Of a stretch of DNA of 64,000 nucleotides, positions 9,261 through 17,288 are shown piece by piece. Position numbers and translations under genes: made by a program. Where the stretch lies: assembly GCA_039818825.1 (NCBI GenBank), contig JBCBTD010000003.1, positions 1-64,000 of the forward strand, written 5' to 3'. Each line of letters starts with the position of its first letter. The stretch's first letter is position 1. The notes under the pieces are model-generated. The model was given only the letters and a program-made list of their open reading frames with translations, was not told the DNA's origin and searched no databases. Origin of the DNA: JBCBTD01 sp039818825. Lineage in GTDB: Bacteria > Pseudomonadota > Alphaproteobacteria > Geminicoccales > Geminicoccaceae.

Positions 9261-9285
9261 GGGCGATCCGCGTCGGGCATCGCCC
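9261..9285 (+). promoter_or_regulatory. Inverted repeat just upstream of the binding-protein ribosome site
   Basis: GGGCGAT (9261-9267) and ATCGCCC (9279-9285) are perfect inverted repeats around an 11-nt loop. The AAGGGAG ribosome site and the ATG at 9304 follow at once. It may be an operator in the divergent region or an mRNA stem; nothing further supports either. Confidence 0.35.
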
Positions 9286-9303
9286 AAAGGGAGACCACGA
9301 GCC

Positions 9304-10425
9304 ATGCGCCGGATGATGTCGTTCCGCGAGGATCTCGCCGCTCTCGGCAAGGAGCTGCACGCCAAGGGCCGAATCGATCGCCGCCAGTTGTTGGCGGGGC
9401 TGGCCGCCCTCACCGCCCTGCCAGCGGGTTTCTCGACGCGCGCTTTCGCCCAGGCGCAGGAGATCGTCCTCGTCAACTGGGGCGGCGATGCCGTCGAGTA
9501 CTTCGGCGTTGCCTTCGGCGAGCCCTACACCGCGGCGACGGGTGTCGAGGTGGTCATCGACGGCTCCGGGCCGAGCCAGGGCAAGATCCGCAACATGGTC
9601 GAGAGCGGTGCCGTCACCTGGGACGTCTGCGACAGCGGCGGTGGCAGCTCGATCCAGCTCGGCTCGACCGGCTACCTCCGCGAGATCGACTACGCCGTGG
9701 TCGACCGCGCCAAGCTGTTCCCCGGCTTCGACTTCAAGTGGGGAGTGACCAACTACATCTACAGTTTCGTGCTGGCCTACGACACCAGCGAGTACAGCGG
9801 CGACGCGGCACCTAAGGGCTGGCAGGACTTCTTCAACCTGCAGGACTTCCCCGGAACCAGGGCGCTGCGCAAAGACGTGCTCGGGCACATCGAAGTCGCG
9901 CTGATGGGCGCCGGCGTACCGATGGAAGAGGTCTATCCGATCACCCCGGCGAAGGAGAAGCTCGCCTGGGAGACCGTCAAGTCGATCCTCGACGACACGA
10001 TCTTCTGGTCGTCGGGTGCCGAGAGCCAGCAGTTCATGCGCCAGCAAGAGGTGGTCATGGGCTGCTTCTGGAACACCCGGACCAAGGCGATCTACGACGA
10101 GACCGACGGGCTTTGGGACTGGACCTGGAACCAGGCGATCGTCCTGCCGGGTGCGTGGGTCGTGCCGAAGGACAACCCCGCCGGCGATGCCGTCTGGCCG
10201 TTCATTGCCTCGATGCAGGACCCGGCGGGCCAGGTGAAGCTGTTCGAACTGTTCGGCAACGCGCCGGCCAACCCCGCGGCGGCCGCCCTGGTGCCGCCGG
10301 ACCTGAAGCGCTTCAACGCCACCGACCCCGAGAACTACGCGCTGCAGCTCCCCGTCGACAGCGAGTGGTACGGCGCGAACTCGGCCAGGGTGAACAAGGA
10401 CTATCTCGACCTGATCGCCACCTGA
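9304..10425 (+). CDS. ABC transporter substrate-binding protein (PotD/PotF-like), Tat-type signal
   Basis: Periplasmic solute-binding protein of 373 residues. A twin-Arg motif, DRRQLLAG, followed by a hydrophobic stretch and an AFAQA cleavage site near residue 45-50, suggests Tat export. The mature protein begins EIVLVNWGGD, the typical first strand of spermidine/putrescine-class binding proteins, and has the GCFWNTR and GAWVVPKDNPAG elements of that family. The ATG at 9304 has AAGGGAG upstream. It starts the operon of binding protein, two permeases, M20 hydrolase and amidinotransferase. Ligand identity is not predictable. Confidence 0.92.
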   Translation: MRRMMSFREDLAALGKELHAKGRIDRRQLLAGLAALTALPAGFSTRAFAQAQEIVLVNWGGDAVEYFGVAFGEPYTAATGVEVVIDGSGPSQGKIRNMVESGAVTWDVCDSGGGSSIQLGSTGYLREIDYAVVDRAKLFPGFDFKWGVTNYIYSFVLAYDTSEYSGDAAPKGWQDFFNLQDFPGTRALRKDVLGHIEVALMGAGVPMEEVYPITPAKEKLAWETVKSILDDTIFWSSGAESQQFMRQQEVVMGCFWNTRTKAIYDETDGLWDWTWNQAIVLPGAWVVPKDNPAGDAVWPFIASMQDPAGQVKLFELFGNAPANPAAAALVPPDLKRFNATDPENYALQLPVDSEWYGANSARVNKDYLDLIAT

Positions 10426-10438
10426 GCGTCGACTCGGG

Positions 10439-11350
10439 GTGGCGGTCGGCACCCTGACCAAGGGCGACCGGCAGGCCGGGCGCATCGGCCTGCCGGGCGT
10501 TTACGCGCTGTTGCTGCTGCCGGCAACGGCACTGTTGGTCGTCTTCTACCTGCTGCCGCTGGCCCAGATCCTGCACGTCAGCGTCACCGAACTCGACGTC
10601 GATGCCGAAGGCTACTGGCTCGGCAATTACGGGCTCCTGCTCACCGACCCGGGCATCCAGCGGATGCTCTGGCGGACCGCGCGGATCTGCGTGGTCACGA
10701 CCGTCCTGACCGTGATGCTCGGCTACGTGGTCGCCTACGCCATGGTCCATGTCCAGGACCGTCAGCGAACCCTGATGCTGTTCGGCGTCCTGTTGACCTT
10801 CTGGCTATCGGTGCTGATCCGTGCCTTCGCCTGGATCATCCTCCTGCGCAACAACGGCCTCGCCCACGAGGCCGTCAGCGTTCTCTACGACCCCTTGCGC
10901 GAGTTCGGCGTCTTCGAGGGGCGGCTGCGCCTGGTGCGCTCCGAGACGGGCGTCATCATCGGCATGGTCCACTTCATGCTGCCCTACGCCATCCTGCCGC
11001 TGTTCGCGAACATGCAGGGTATCGACCAGCGGGTGATCCTCGCCGCCAGAGGGCTGGGCGCTTCGGCCTTCGGCGCGTTCTGGAGGATCTGGTTGCCCCT
11101 CTCGCGGCCAGGCGTGATCGGTGCGGCCATTCTCGTCTTCGTCTTCTCGCTTGGCTTCTTCGTCACGCCAGCGCTCTTGGGCGGCGGCAAAGTGGTGATG
11201 ATCGCCGAGTACATCTGGTTTTCGATGGAGGCCACCTTGCGATGGGGCCTCGCCACGATGCTGGCGACCACCATGCTGGTCACCACGCTCGGCCTCATCC
11301 TGGTCATGTCGCGCATCGTCGACTTGCGCACCATGTACGGCGCCAAGTGA
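10439..11350 (+). CDS. ABC transporter permease, PotB type
   Basis: Inner-membrane permease of 303 residues with six predicted transmembrane segments; the first is YALLLLPATALLVVFYLLPL. The cytoplasmic EAA loop, AARGLGASAFGAFWRIWLPL, which docks to the ATPase, is clear. The start is GTG at 10439, 13 nt after the binding-protein stop, with only a weak ribosome site, so translational coupling is likely. It ends in an ATGA overlap with the second permease gene. Confidence 0.92.
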   Translation: MAVGTLTKGDRQAGRIGLPGVYALLLLPATALLVVFYLLPLAQILHVSVTELDVDAEGYWLGNYGLLLTDPGIQRMLWRTARICVVTTVLTVMLGYVVAYAMVHVQDRQRTLMLFGVLLTFWLSVLIRAFAWIILLRNNGLAHEAVSVLYDPLREFGVFEGRLRLVRSETGVIIGMVHFMLPYAILPLFANMQGIDQRVILAARGLGASAFGAFWRIWLPLSRPGVIGAAILVFVFSLGFFVTPALLGGGKVVMIAEYIWFSMEATLRWGLATMLATTMLVTTLGLILVMSRIVDLRTMYGAK

Positions 11351-12147
11351 TGGAACAGCGCTCGTGGCACGGCTTCGTCATGCTGGCGCTGGCCTGGACG
11401 GTCGTGCTGTTCCTGGTGCTGCCGCTGTTCGTGGTGGTGCCCGTCTCCTTCACCGACCAGCGGTTCCTGTCGTTCCCCCAGGACGAGCTGTCGCTGCAGC
11501 ACTATTGGAACCTGATCGCCGACCCATTCTGGCGCGATTCGATCCTCCGGTCGCTGTTCGTCAGCTTGGTGTCAGCCTTGTTCGCCACGGTACTCGGCAC
11601 GCTCTGCGCCATCGGCTGCTGGCGGCTCGCCAACCGGTTCGGCGAATGGATCAGGCTCTTGATGCTGACACCGATCATCGTGCCGTCGGTGGTCCACGCG
11701 CTCGCCTTCTACCGTGCCTGGATCGAACTCGGGCTGATCGACACCTATGCCGGGGTGATCCTCACCCACACCATCATCGGCCTGCCCTATGTGGTGATCA
11801 CGGTCTCGGCGGCGCTCGCCAACGTCGACGTCCGCCTAGAGCAGGCGGCGCGCTCGCTCGGCGCCGACATGAGCCAAACCGTGCGCTGGGTGCTGGTGCC
11901 CCTGGTCATGCCGGGCATTCTGGCCGGCGCCATCTTCGCCTTCATCATCAGCTGGGACGAGATCGTCGTCCTCCTGTTCATCACCAGCCGCAACATCTAC
12001 CTGCTGCCGAAAGCGATCTGGGACGGGATCAACGAGAACGTCGATCCCACGGTGGCGGCGGTGGCCACCCTGCTGATCGCCGTCACGTTCCTCATGCTGT
12101 TCGCACAGATGACCTGGCAGGGACTTCGGGGAGGCAACCGCTCATGA
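11350..12147 (+). CDS. ABC transporter permease, PotC type
   Basis: Second inner-membrane permease subunit, 265 residues and about six transmembrane segments. The EAA loop is QAARSLGADMSQTVRWVLVP. The ATG at 11350 overlaps the TGA of the upstream permease (ATGA), and its own TGA overlaps the ATG of the M20 gene in the same way, so the three are translationally coupled. Together with the PotB-type partner it forms the heterodimeric channel of the importer. Confidence 0.92.
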   Translation: MEQRSWHGFVMLALAWTVVLFLVLPLFVVVPVSFTDQRFLSFPQDELSLQHYWNLIADPFWRDSILRSLFVSLVSALFATVLGTLCAIGCWRLANRFGEWIRLLMLTPIIVPSVVHALAFYRAWIELGLIDTYAGVILTHTIIGLPYVVITVSAALANVDVRLEQAARSLGADMSQTVRWVLVPLVMPGILAGAIFAFIISWDEIVVLLFITSRNIYLLPKAIWDGINENVDPTVAAVATLLIAVTFLMLFAQMTWQGLRGGNRS

Positions 12148-13718
12148 TACCGGAACAAGAAGCAGCCCTCGCTTGGATCGACGCCAACCGTCAGCGCCTG
12201 TCGGAGGATCACGAGGCGCTCTGGGACTTCCACGAGCCGGCATGGCGCGAGTACCGCTCGGCGGCTTGGTACGTCGACCGCCTGCGCGCCGAGGGCTTCG
12301 AGGTCGAGGAAGGTTCGGGCGGCATGCCCACGGCGTTCGTCGCCCGCTGGGGCAAAGGCGGGCCGCAGGTGGCGACCTACGCCGAGTACGACGCCGTCCC
12401 CGGCAACTCGCAGGAGGTCGTTCCCTACGAAAAGCCGCGCGCCGGCGTGCACCGCTGGGCTGCCGGCCATACCGACCCGCACTCCGCGCTCGGACTTGCC
12501 GGGCTCGCCGGGCTGCTGGCGGCGAAAGCGGCCATGGAAGCGCACGGGCTCGAGGGTCGCCTCGCCTTCTTCGGCGAGCCCGCCGAGAAGATGTGCGGCT
12601 CCAAGCCGATCCACGCCAGCCATGGCTACTACGACGATCTGGATGCAATGGTCGCCTGGCACCCGACGTCGCTGCCGGCGCTCGCCAACACCTGCACCTG
12701 GGACACGCACTGCGGCTGCTACTGGTCGAAGGTCTACAGCTTCGAGTGCCCGGAGCCCGAAAGCTGGCAGCCGGCGGACGCCAGCGGTGTCGCCAACAGC
12801 CACGCCATCGCCCGCCCACCCGGCGCCATCGACGCCGTGTGCCTCATGTACACAACGACCAAGTACACCAAGGAGGCGATGCTCCCGCACACCGGTACGT
12901 GGACACTCAACGAGGCCATCCTCGCCGCCGGGCAGGCCACGTCGGACAACCTCACGCCGCGTTTCGCCCAGATCCAGTACGCGTGGCGGTGCCCGACCAT
13001 CGAGATGGCCGAACGCATCCAAGCGGTCCTCGACCGCAATGCCGAGCACGTCGCGGCGATGACCCACTGCACGGTACGCAACGGCTGGGTCAGCAAGTGC
13101 CGGCCAGGTCTCCGGAACCATGCGCTCGCCGCCCAGACCTATGCCAACTTCGAGGCCATTGGCGCGCCGATGTGGGACGAGACGGCCAAAGCCTTCGCGC
13201 GCGAGGTGCAGCAGAACCTGGGGCTCCAGCCGATGGCCGAGCCGTTCATGGACGAGATCGAACGGTTGATCCGCCCAGAGGACGGCGAGGCGCTACTGCG
13301 CCAATCGCTGCCGGCCTGGCAGCAGAACTACACTTCCGACGACTATGTCGAGTACACGTGGCACTGCCCGACCGTGCGGCTGTTCGTCGGCCGGCCACGG
13401 CTGAAGGCGCCCGAGCCCGGCTACCGCTACCCGAACTGGGTGCACCTGGCGCTCGGCGGCCTAGGCGCTGCCATGGACCCGATGGTCCAGACGGCAGGCA
13501 AGGTCATCGGCACGACGCTGGTCGAGCTGCTGGCTCGGCCGGAGACGCTGGCTGCGGCCAAGGCCGAGTTCGCGCAGCGGACCGGCGGCGGCATGGGTGG
13601 GACGGACTGGGTGCCACCGTTGCTGGGCAAAGACTACCCGGCGCCGGTGGGCTACCGGTGGCCGGAGTACGTGGAGACCGTGCGGGGACGCGAGTGGTGG
13701 ATCCCGGCAACGGCTTGA
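12144..13718 (+). CDS. M20-family amidohydrolase (AbgB-like) with atypical metal-site motifs
   Basis: Cytoplasmic M20 peptidase/aminoacylase-type protein of 524 residues, resembling AbgB of p-aminobenzoyl-glutamate use. The YAEYDAVPGNSQE strand is family-typical. The usual GCGHN/D motif reads AAGHTDPHSALG, and the usual PAEE pair reads PAEK, so at least one expected metal ligand is changed. The ATG at 12144 has GGGGAGG upstream and overlaps the permease stop (ATGA), linking it tightly to the importer. It probably hydrolyses an amide in the imported compound or an intermediate. Activity may be divergent given the motif changes. Confidence 0.85.
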   Translation: MIPEQEAALAWIDANRQRLSEDHEALWDFHEPAWREYRSAAWYVDRLRAEGFEVEEGSGGMPTAFVARWGKGGPQVATYAEYDAVPGNSQEVVPYEKPRAGVHRWAAGHTDPHSALGLAGLAGLLAAKAAMEAHGLEGRLAFFGEPAEKMCGSKPIHASHGYYDDLDAMVAWHPTSLPALANTCTWDTHCGCYWSKVYSFECPEPESWQPADASGVANSHAIARPPGAIDAVCLMYTTTKYTKEAMLPHTGTWTLNEAILAAGQATSDNLTPRFAQIQYAWRCPTIEMAERIQAVLDRNAEHVAAMTHCTVRNGWVSKCRPGLRNHALAAQTYANFEAIGAPMWDETAKAFAREVQQNLGLQPMAEPFMDEIERLIRPEDGEALLRQSLPAWQQNYTSDDYVEYTWHCPTVRLFVGRPRLKAPEPGYRYPNWVHLALGGLGAAMDPMVQTAGKVIGTTLVELLARPETLAAAKAEFAQRTGGGMGGTDWVPPLLGKDYPAPVGYRWPEYVETVRGREWWIPATA

Positions 13719-13734
13719 GCAGGAGAACCAGCCG

Positions 13735-14742
13735 ATGTCGGTCATGACCGAAGGCGAGTACCGCTACAACCAGCTCATCAAAATCTTCAAGTCCGAGCCC
13801 GAGCCGCCCTTCGAGAGCGCGTCAGAACAGGACTTCGTCTGGGGCCGTCGCTGGGGCTGTGCCAACGACGTCGGTCGGCTTCGCACGGTGCTGATGCACC
13901 GGCCCGGAGACGAGCTGAACGTCGTCGACCCGGCCAAGCGCCTACCCGACGTCGGCGCTTACGGCGATCCTGAGACCGGGTGGTACTGGCGCGGTAGCGA
14001 ACCGCCCGACCTCGCCGCCATGCAGGCCCAGCACGACGGACTGGTGCAGGCGCTGGAGGCGGAAGGCGTCGAGGTCGTGATGATCGACGCGCCGGCAGCG
14101 GGCCGAATGAAGACCTGCTACACCCGCGACAGCTGCATCGCCGTCCAGGGCGGCGCCATCGTCACCCGGATGGGCCCGCCGATCCGCCGCGGCGAGGAGC
14201 TGCCGGTCACCCGCACGCTCGCTAGCCTCGGCTGCCCGATCCTCAGGACGATCCACGGCAACGCGATCATGGAAGGCGGCAGCTTCGCCTGGATCAACGC
14301 CTCGACCGCGGTCGTCGGTATCTCGTCCAGGGTCAACGACGCGGGCGCCGACCAGATCGAGGAGGTGCTGCGCTGGCAGGGCGTCGAGCTCCTGCGGGTG
14401 TATCTCACCGGCTACCGTCTGCACATCGACGGCGCCTTCGTCATGGTCGACGTCGACACCGCCATCATCAACCCGACGCAGCTTCCCTTCGTGTTCCTGG
14501 AGAAGCTGAAGGCACTCGGCATCCGCACCGTCGACGTGCACCACGAAGATCCCGTCTGGACCATCAACTGCCTTGCCGTGCGGCCGGGCCGGGTGCTGAT
14601 GGCGGAAGGGATCAGCCCGCGCACGATGGACCAGCTCGACCGGCTCGGCATCGAACTCGTGCCGGTCCCCTACGACAAGGTCTACGCCGGCGGCGGCGGG
14701 ATCCACTGCTCGACCGCGCCCTTGGTCCGCGACCCGGTCTGA
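13735..14742 (+). CDS. Amidinotransferase/dimethylarginine dimethylaminohydrolase-like guanidine hydrolase
   Basis: Pentein-fold guanidine-modifying enzyme of 335 residues. Catalytic elements are intact by eye: the Asp of YTRDS, the Glu of MEGGSF, the His-Asp pair of LHIDGAF and the nucleophilic Cys of GGIHCSTAP near the C-terminus. Relatives include arginine deiminase, DDAH and glycine amidinotransferase; they release urea, ammonia or an amine from a guanidino group. The ATG at 13735 has AGGAGAA upstream, 16 nt after the M20 stop. Being last in a coupled importer-hydrolase operon suggests the imported substrate, or its hydrolysis product, carries a guanidino group. Confidence 0.87.
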   Translation: MSVMTEGEYRYNQLIKIFKSEPEPPFESASEQDFVWGRRWGCANDVGRLRTVLMHRPGDELNVVDPAKRLPDVGAYGDPETGWYWRGSEPPDLAAMQAQHDGLVQALEAEGVEVVMIDAPAAGRMKTCYTRDSCIAVQGGAIVTRMGPPIRRGEELPVTRTLASLGCPILRTIHGNAIMEGGSFAWINASTAVVGISSRVNDAGADQIEEVLRWQGVELLRVYLTGYRLHIDGAFVMVDVDTAIINPTQLPFVFLEKLKALGIRTVDVHHEDPVWTINCLAVRPGRVLMAEGISPRTMDQLDRLGIELVPVPYDKVYAGGGGIHCSTAPLVRDPV

Positions 14743-14823
14743 ACGCTGGCCGCGACCCCGACGACCGCCCTGGCGGTACCGCCGACCAGCGAAGCGGGCG
14801 CTCATCTCCGCCTGTTCCTGACC

Positions 14824-15705
14824 ATGGTGTTCTGGGGGCAGATGATCCCCGGCTTCGTCCTACTGCTCGAGGTCTGGGACCCGTTCGCGCTGTCGGCCGC
14901 GCGCTACGTCCTCGCGGCACCGTTCATGCTGCTGGTGTTGTGGCTGTATGCCGGCCGGCTCGACCCACCGGCGCGCGGCGAGGTGGCGAAGCTCGCGCTG
15001 TTGGGCCTCTTTGGCATGGGTGGGCTGATCACGTTCTACACCTTCGGTCTGGCCCACGCGAACCCGGTCACGGCGATCGTCGTACAGACGGCATCACCCC
15101 TCACCTACGCCGCGATCGCCATCTTGGTGTACCGGGAGCCGGTGCCGACGGGGCTGCTCGCGGCTCTGGCGCTCGTGGTGCCAGGCGGCCTGCTGCTGGC
15201 AGCGCCTGCCCTCGCTGGTGGTGCCGTCGTGTTCGAGGGCGGTGAAGCGTTCCTGGTCCTCGGCAGTGCCTGTTGGGCCTGGTACAGCCTGCAATGCCAC
15301 CGATGGCTGCCGGACTATGGCGAGGTCCGGCTGACGGCTTGGACGATGGCTGCCGCGGCTCCGTTCCTGATCTTCTTGTTCCTGGGGCTGTGGACGCTGG
15401 GCCTGACCGCGCTGCCGACCGCCTGGCCATCGTTCGAGCTCAACGCGCTTATGCTCTGGCTGATCCTGACCTCGACCTGCCTCGGCATCGTCCTGTGGCA
15501 CGCCGGCGTCAACCGATTGGGCGTCGCCACCGCCAGCCTCTACTTCAACGTCGCGCCCCTGGTGGCGATGGCGATCACCACCGCCCTCGGCTACCAGCCG
15601 ACCCCGTTCCAGCTTCTCGGCGGCCTACTGGTCCTCGCCGGCGTCGCCCAACTGCAGCTCCGCCGCTGGCTTCATACGCGGCGTCAGCGCGCCCGGGTCG
15701 GCTGA
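14824..15705 (+). CDS. DMT-superfamily (EamA) transporter; true start may be upstream
   Basis: Ten-helix inner-membrane EamA-type carrier, 293 residues from this ATG, with the usual two five-helix halves. The ATG falls inside the first transmembrane helix: the in-frame stretch before it (AHLRLFLT) would complete that helix. The frame is open back to the stop of the upstream gene (14742), but it offers only CTG codons (14746, 14770, 14812, 14818), no ATG/GTG/TTG. Either a CTG start or a shortened TM1 must be assumed. Same strand and 81 bp after the amidinotransferase, so it may export the pathway product. Its end overlaps the convergent deacetylase by 22 bp. Confidence 0.85.
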   Translation: MVFWGQMIPGFVLLLEVWDPFALSAARYVLAAPFMLLVLWLYAGRLDPPARGEVAKLALLGLFGMGGLITFYTFGLAHANPVTAIVVQTASPLTYAAIAILVYREPVPTGLLAALALVVPGGLLLAAPALAGGAVVFEGGEAFLVLGSACWAWYSLQCHRWLPDYGEVRLTAWTMAAAAPFLIFLFLGLWTLGLTALPTAWPSFELNALMLWLILTSTCLGIVLWHAGVNRLGVATASLYFNVAPLVAMAITTALGYQPTPFQLLGGLLVLAGVAQLQLRRWLHTRRQRARVG

Positions 15706-16973
15706 TCGTCCTTGGCCTCGCCGGTCGTCACGAACGGCAGAACCTCGACACTGCCGTCCTCCAACGGGCGAAACCCGCGCACACCGGCATAGGAAATCGA
15801 CGCGCCGTCGAGCAACGCCATGGCCTCGGCTTCCCGCCCCGCCGGCACGTACACGAAGAAGTGCCGGACGCCGCTATCGGTGTGATCGTCCGCCGCCGCC
15901 GACCCGAACTGCCACTCCGCCAGGCAATGCGGTCCGGGGTCGAGTTCGACCTCACCGACCTCGCGCACGCGATCCTCGCCGTCGACGACACAGATGTCGG
16001 GCCAATGGGTGCCCCAGGTCGAAGGGATACCGCGAACCGGCGCCCCGGCATTGACATGGGTGACGTAGTCGGCCGGCCAATCGATCTGGCCGGCGAAGGG
16101 AAAGCGGGTGGCGCCGACGACCCTCGCGATCCGGTCGTGGGTCGCTTCTTGCGCCGCGAACGCCCGCGCGATGTCTTCGCCGGTGGCGAACCAGACACCG
16201 GGGAACTCGCGCATCCAGGCGATGAACTTGCGCAGCAGCGCGAGGCGCATCGGTCGGCCGGTGACTTGGGGGTGGAGCACGAGGTTGAAGAGGCCGCCCG
16301 CCTCGTGCATCGCCAGGAACGACTGCTGCCACAGCGCCAGCACGTGCTCTTCGGGGAAGAGCGGCTTGGGCGAGCGCAGGTGGGTGAAGCCGTAGACCGT
16401 GTCGTCGATCGCGGGGTCTTCCGGCAATTCGATCAGGCCCGGCGCACCGCGCTCCGCGTCGTGACGATAGGGGTAGACGTCGTCCTTGAACGACGACGAG
16501 TAGAGGAACCGCTCCCGGGCCAGGAGCGTCATCAGACGGCGCGACGCCTCGCCCGCCGGTGCTCGGTAGCCGACTGGCCGCACGCCCACGGTGCGCTGGA
16601 GCGCGTCGAGCCCGCGCATGATTTCGTCTTCGGCCTCCTCCGGCTTCTCGGGATCGGGCCAGAGGTGTAGGTAGCCGTGGTGGCCGATCTCGTGCCCACC
16701 ACGGAGGATCGCTTCGACCTTGTCGATGTGACGCTCCGCTGTCCAACCCGGCACGAAGAACGTCGCCGGCACGGCTTCGTCGGCCAGCATCGTCAGGATG
16801 GCAGGCACGCCGACCTTCGCCCCGAAGGTGCCGAACGACATCGTCACGAGCTTCTCGGCATTGGCCAGATCGCGCGACAACCAAAGGGTTTCGGCGTCGA
16901 AGTCGAAGCTGACCAGCGCGGCACAGCGCGCGTCGTTCGGCCACGCGACGCGTCGCGATACGGCAATAGCCAT
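15684..16973 (-). CDS. Polysaccharide deacetylase (NodB/PuuE-like) family protein with C-terminal extension
   Basis: NodB-homology hydrolase of 429 residues. The catalytic Asp strand SFDFDAETL, the metal His pair in HEIGHHGYLH, the RAPAGE motif and a late His in LVLHPQVTGRP are all present. This arrangement matches the subgroup that includes PuuE allantoinases and amide-cleaving deacetylases rather than secreted chitin deacetylases, and no signal peptide is seen. About 110 residues after position 315 form an extra domain I do not recognise. The ATG at 16973 begins MAIAVSRRVAWP, a natural N-terminus for the family. It overlaps the convergent DMT gene and may contribute to the same catabolic block. 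Confidence 0.87.
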   Translation of the reverse strand: MAIAVSRRVAWPNDARCAALVSFDFDAETLWLSRDLANAEKLVTMSFGTFGAKVGVPAILTMLADEAVPATFFVPGWTAERHIDKVEAILRGGHEIGHHGYLHLWPDPEKPEEAEDEIMRGLDALQRTVGVRPVGYRAPAGEASRRLMTLLARERFLYSSSFKDDVYPYRHDAERGAPGLIELPEDPAIDDTVYGFTHLRSPKPLFPEEHVLALWQQSFLAMHEAGGLFNLVLHPQVTGRPMRLALLRKFIAWMREFPGVWFATGEDIARAFAAQEATHDRIARVVGATRFPFAGQIDWPADYVTHVNAGAPVRGIPSTWGTHWPDICVVDGEDRVREVGEVELDPGPHCLAEWQFGSAAADDHTDSGVRHFFVYVPAGREAEAMALLDGASISYAGVRGFRPLEDGSVEVLPFVTTGEAKDDQPTRAR

Positions 16974-17288
16974 GGATGCCCGTCCCCCATCTTGGCGGAC
17001 CGCTTGGCCCCACCACCGACATGCGGTTGCCAGACTGTGCCGAACCACGAGCCTTGTCCAACCCGCCCGCGTCGAGAGCACATGACGACCAGCTGAAGGC
17101 TGGCGCATCGGGTCACCGTGACAGCGCAAACAACCCCGTCATGACGACGCCGGGCCGCGTCCAACGACAGCAGGCGTGACCCTGACCGAAGCGCGGCGGG
17201 CATCCGCGCCATTTCAAGGCGGCGGAGTCGCGGACCAAAGTCCAATCAGTGAGGAACAACGTGGTCCGTCGAACCGTCAACAAATGAC
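16974..17288. other. Intergenic region between deacetylase and histidine kinase
   Basis: These 315 bp separate two divergent genes, so promoters for both should lie here. A small GGAC-CAAA-GTCC stem is present near 17234-17245. No convincing sigma-70 boxes, small gene or RNA was recognised. Confidence 0.6.
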
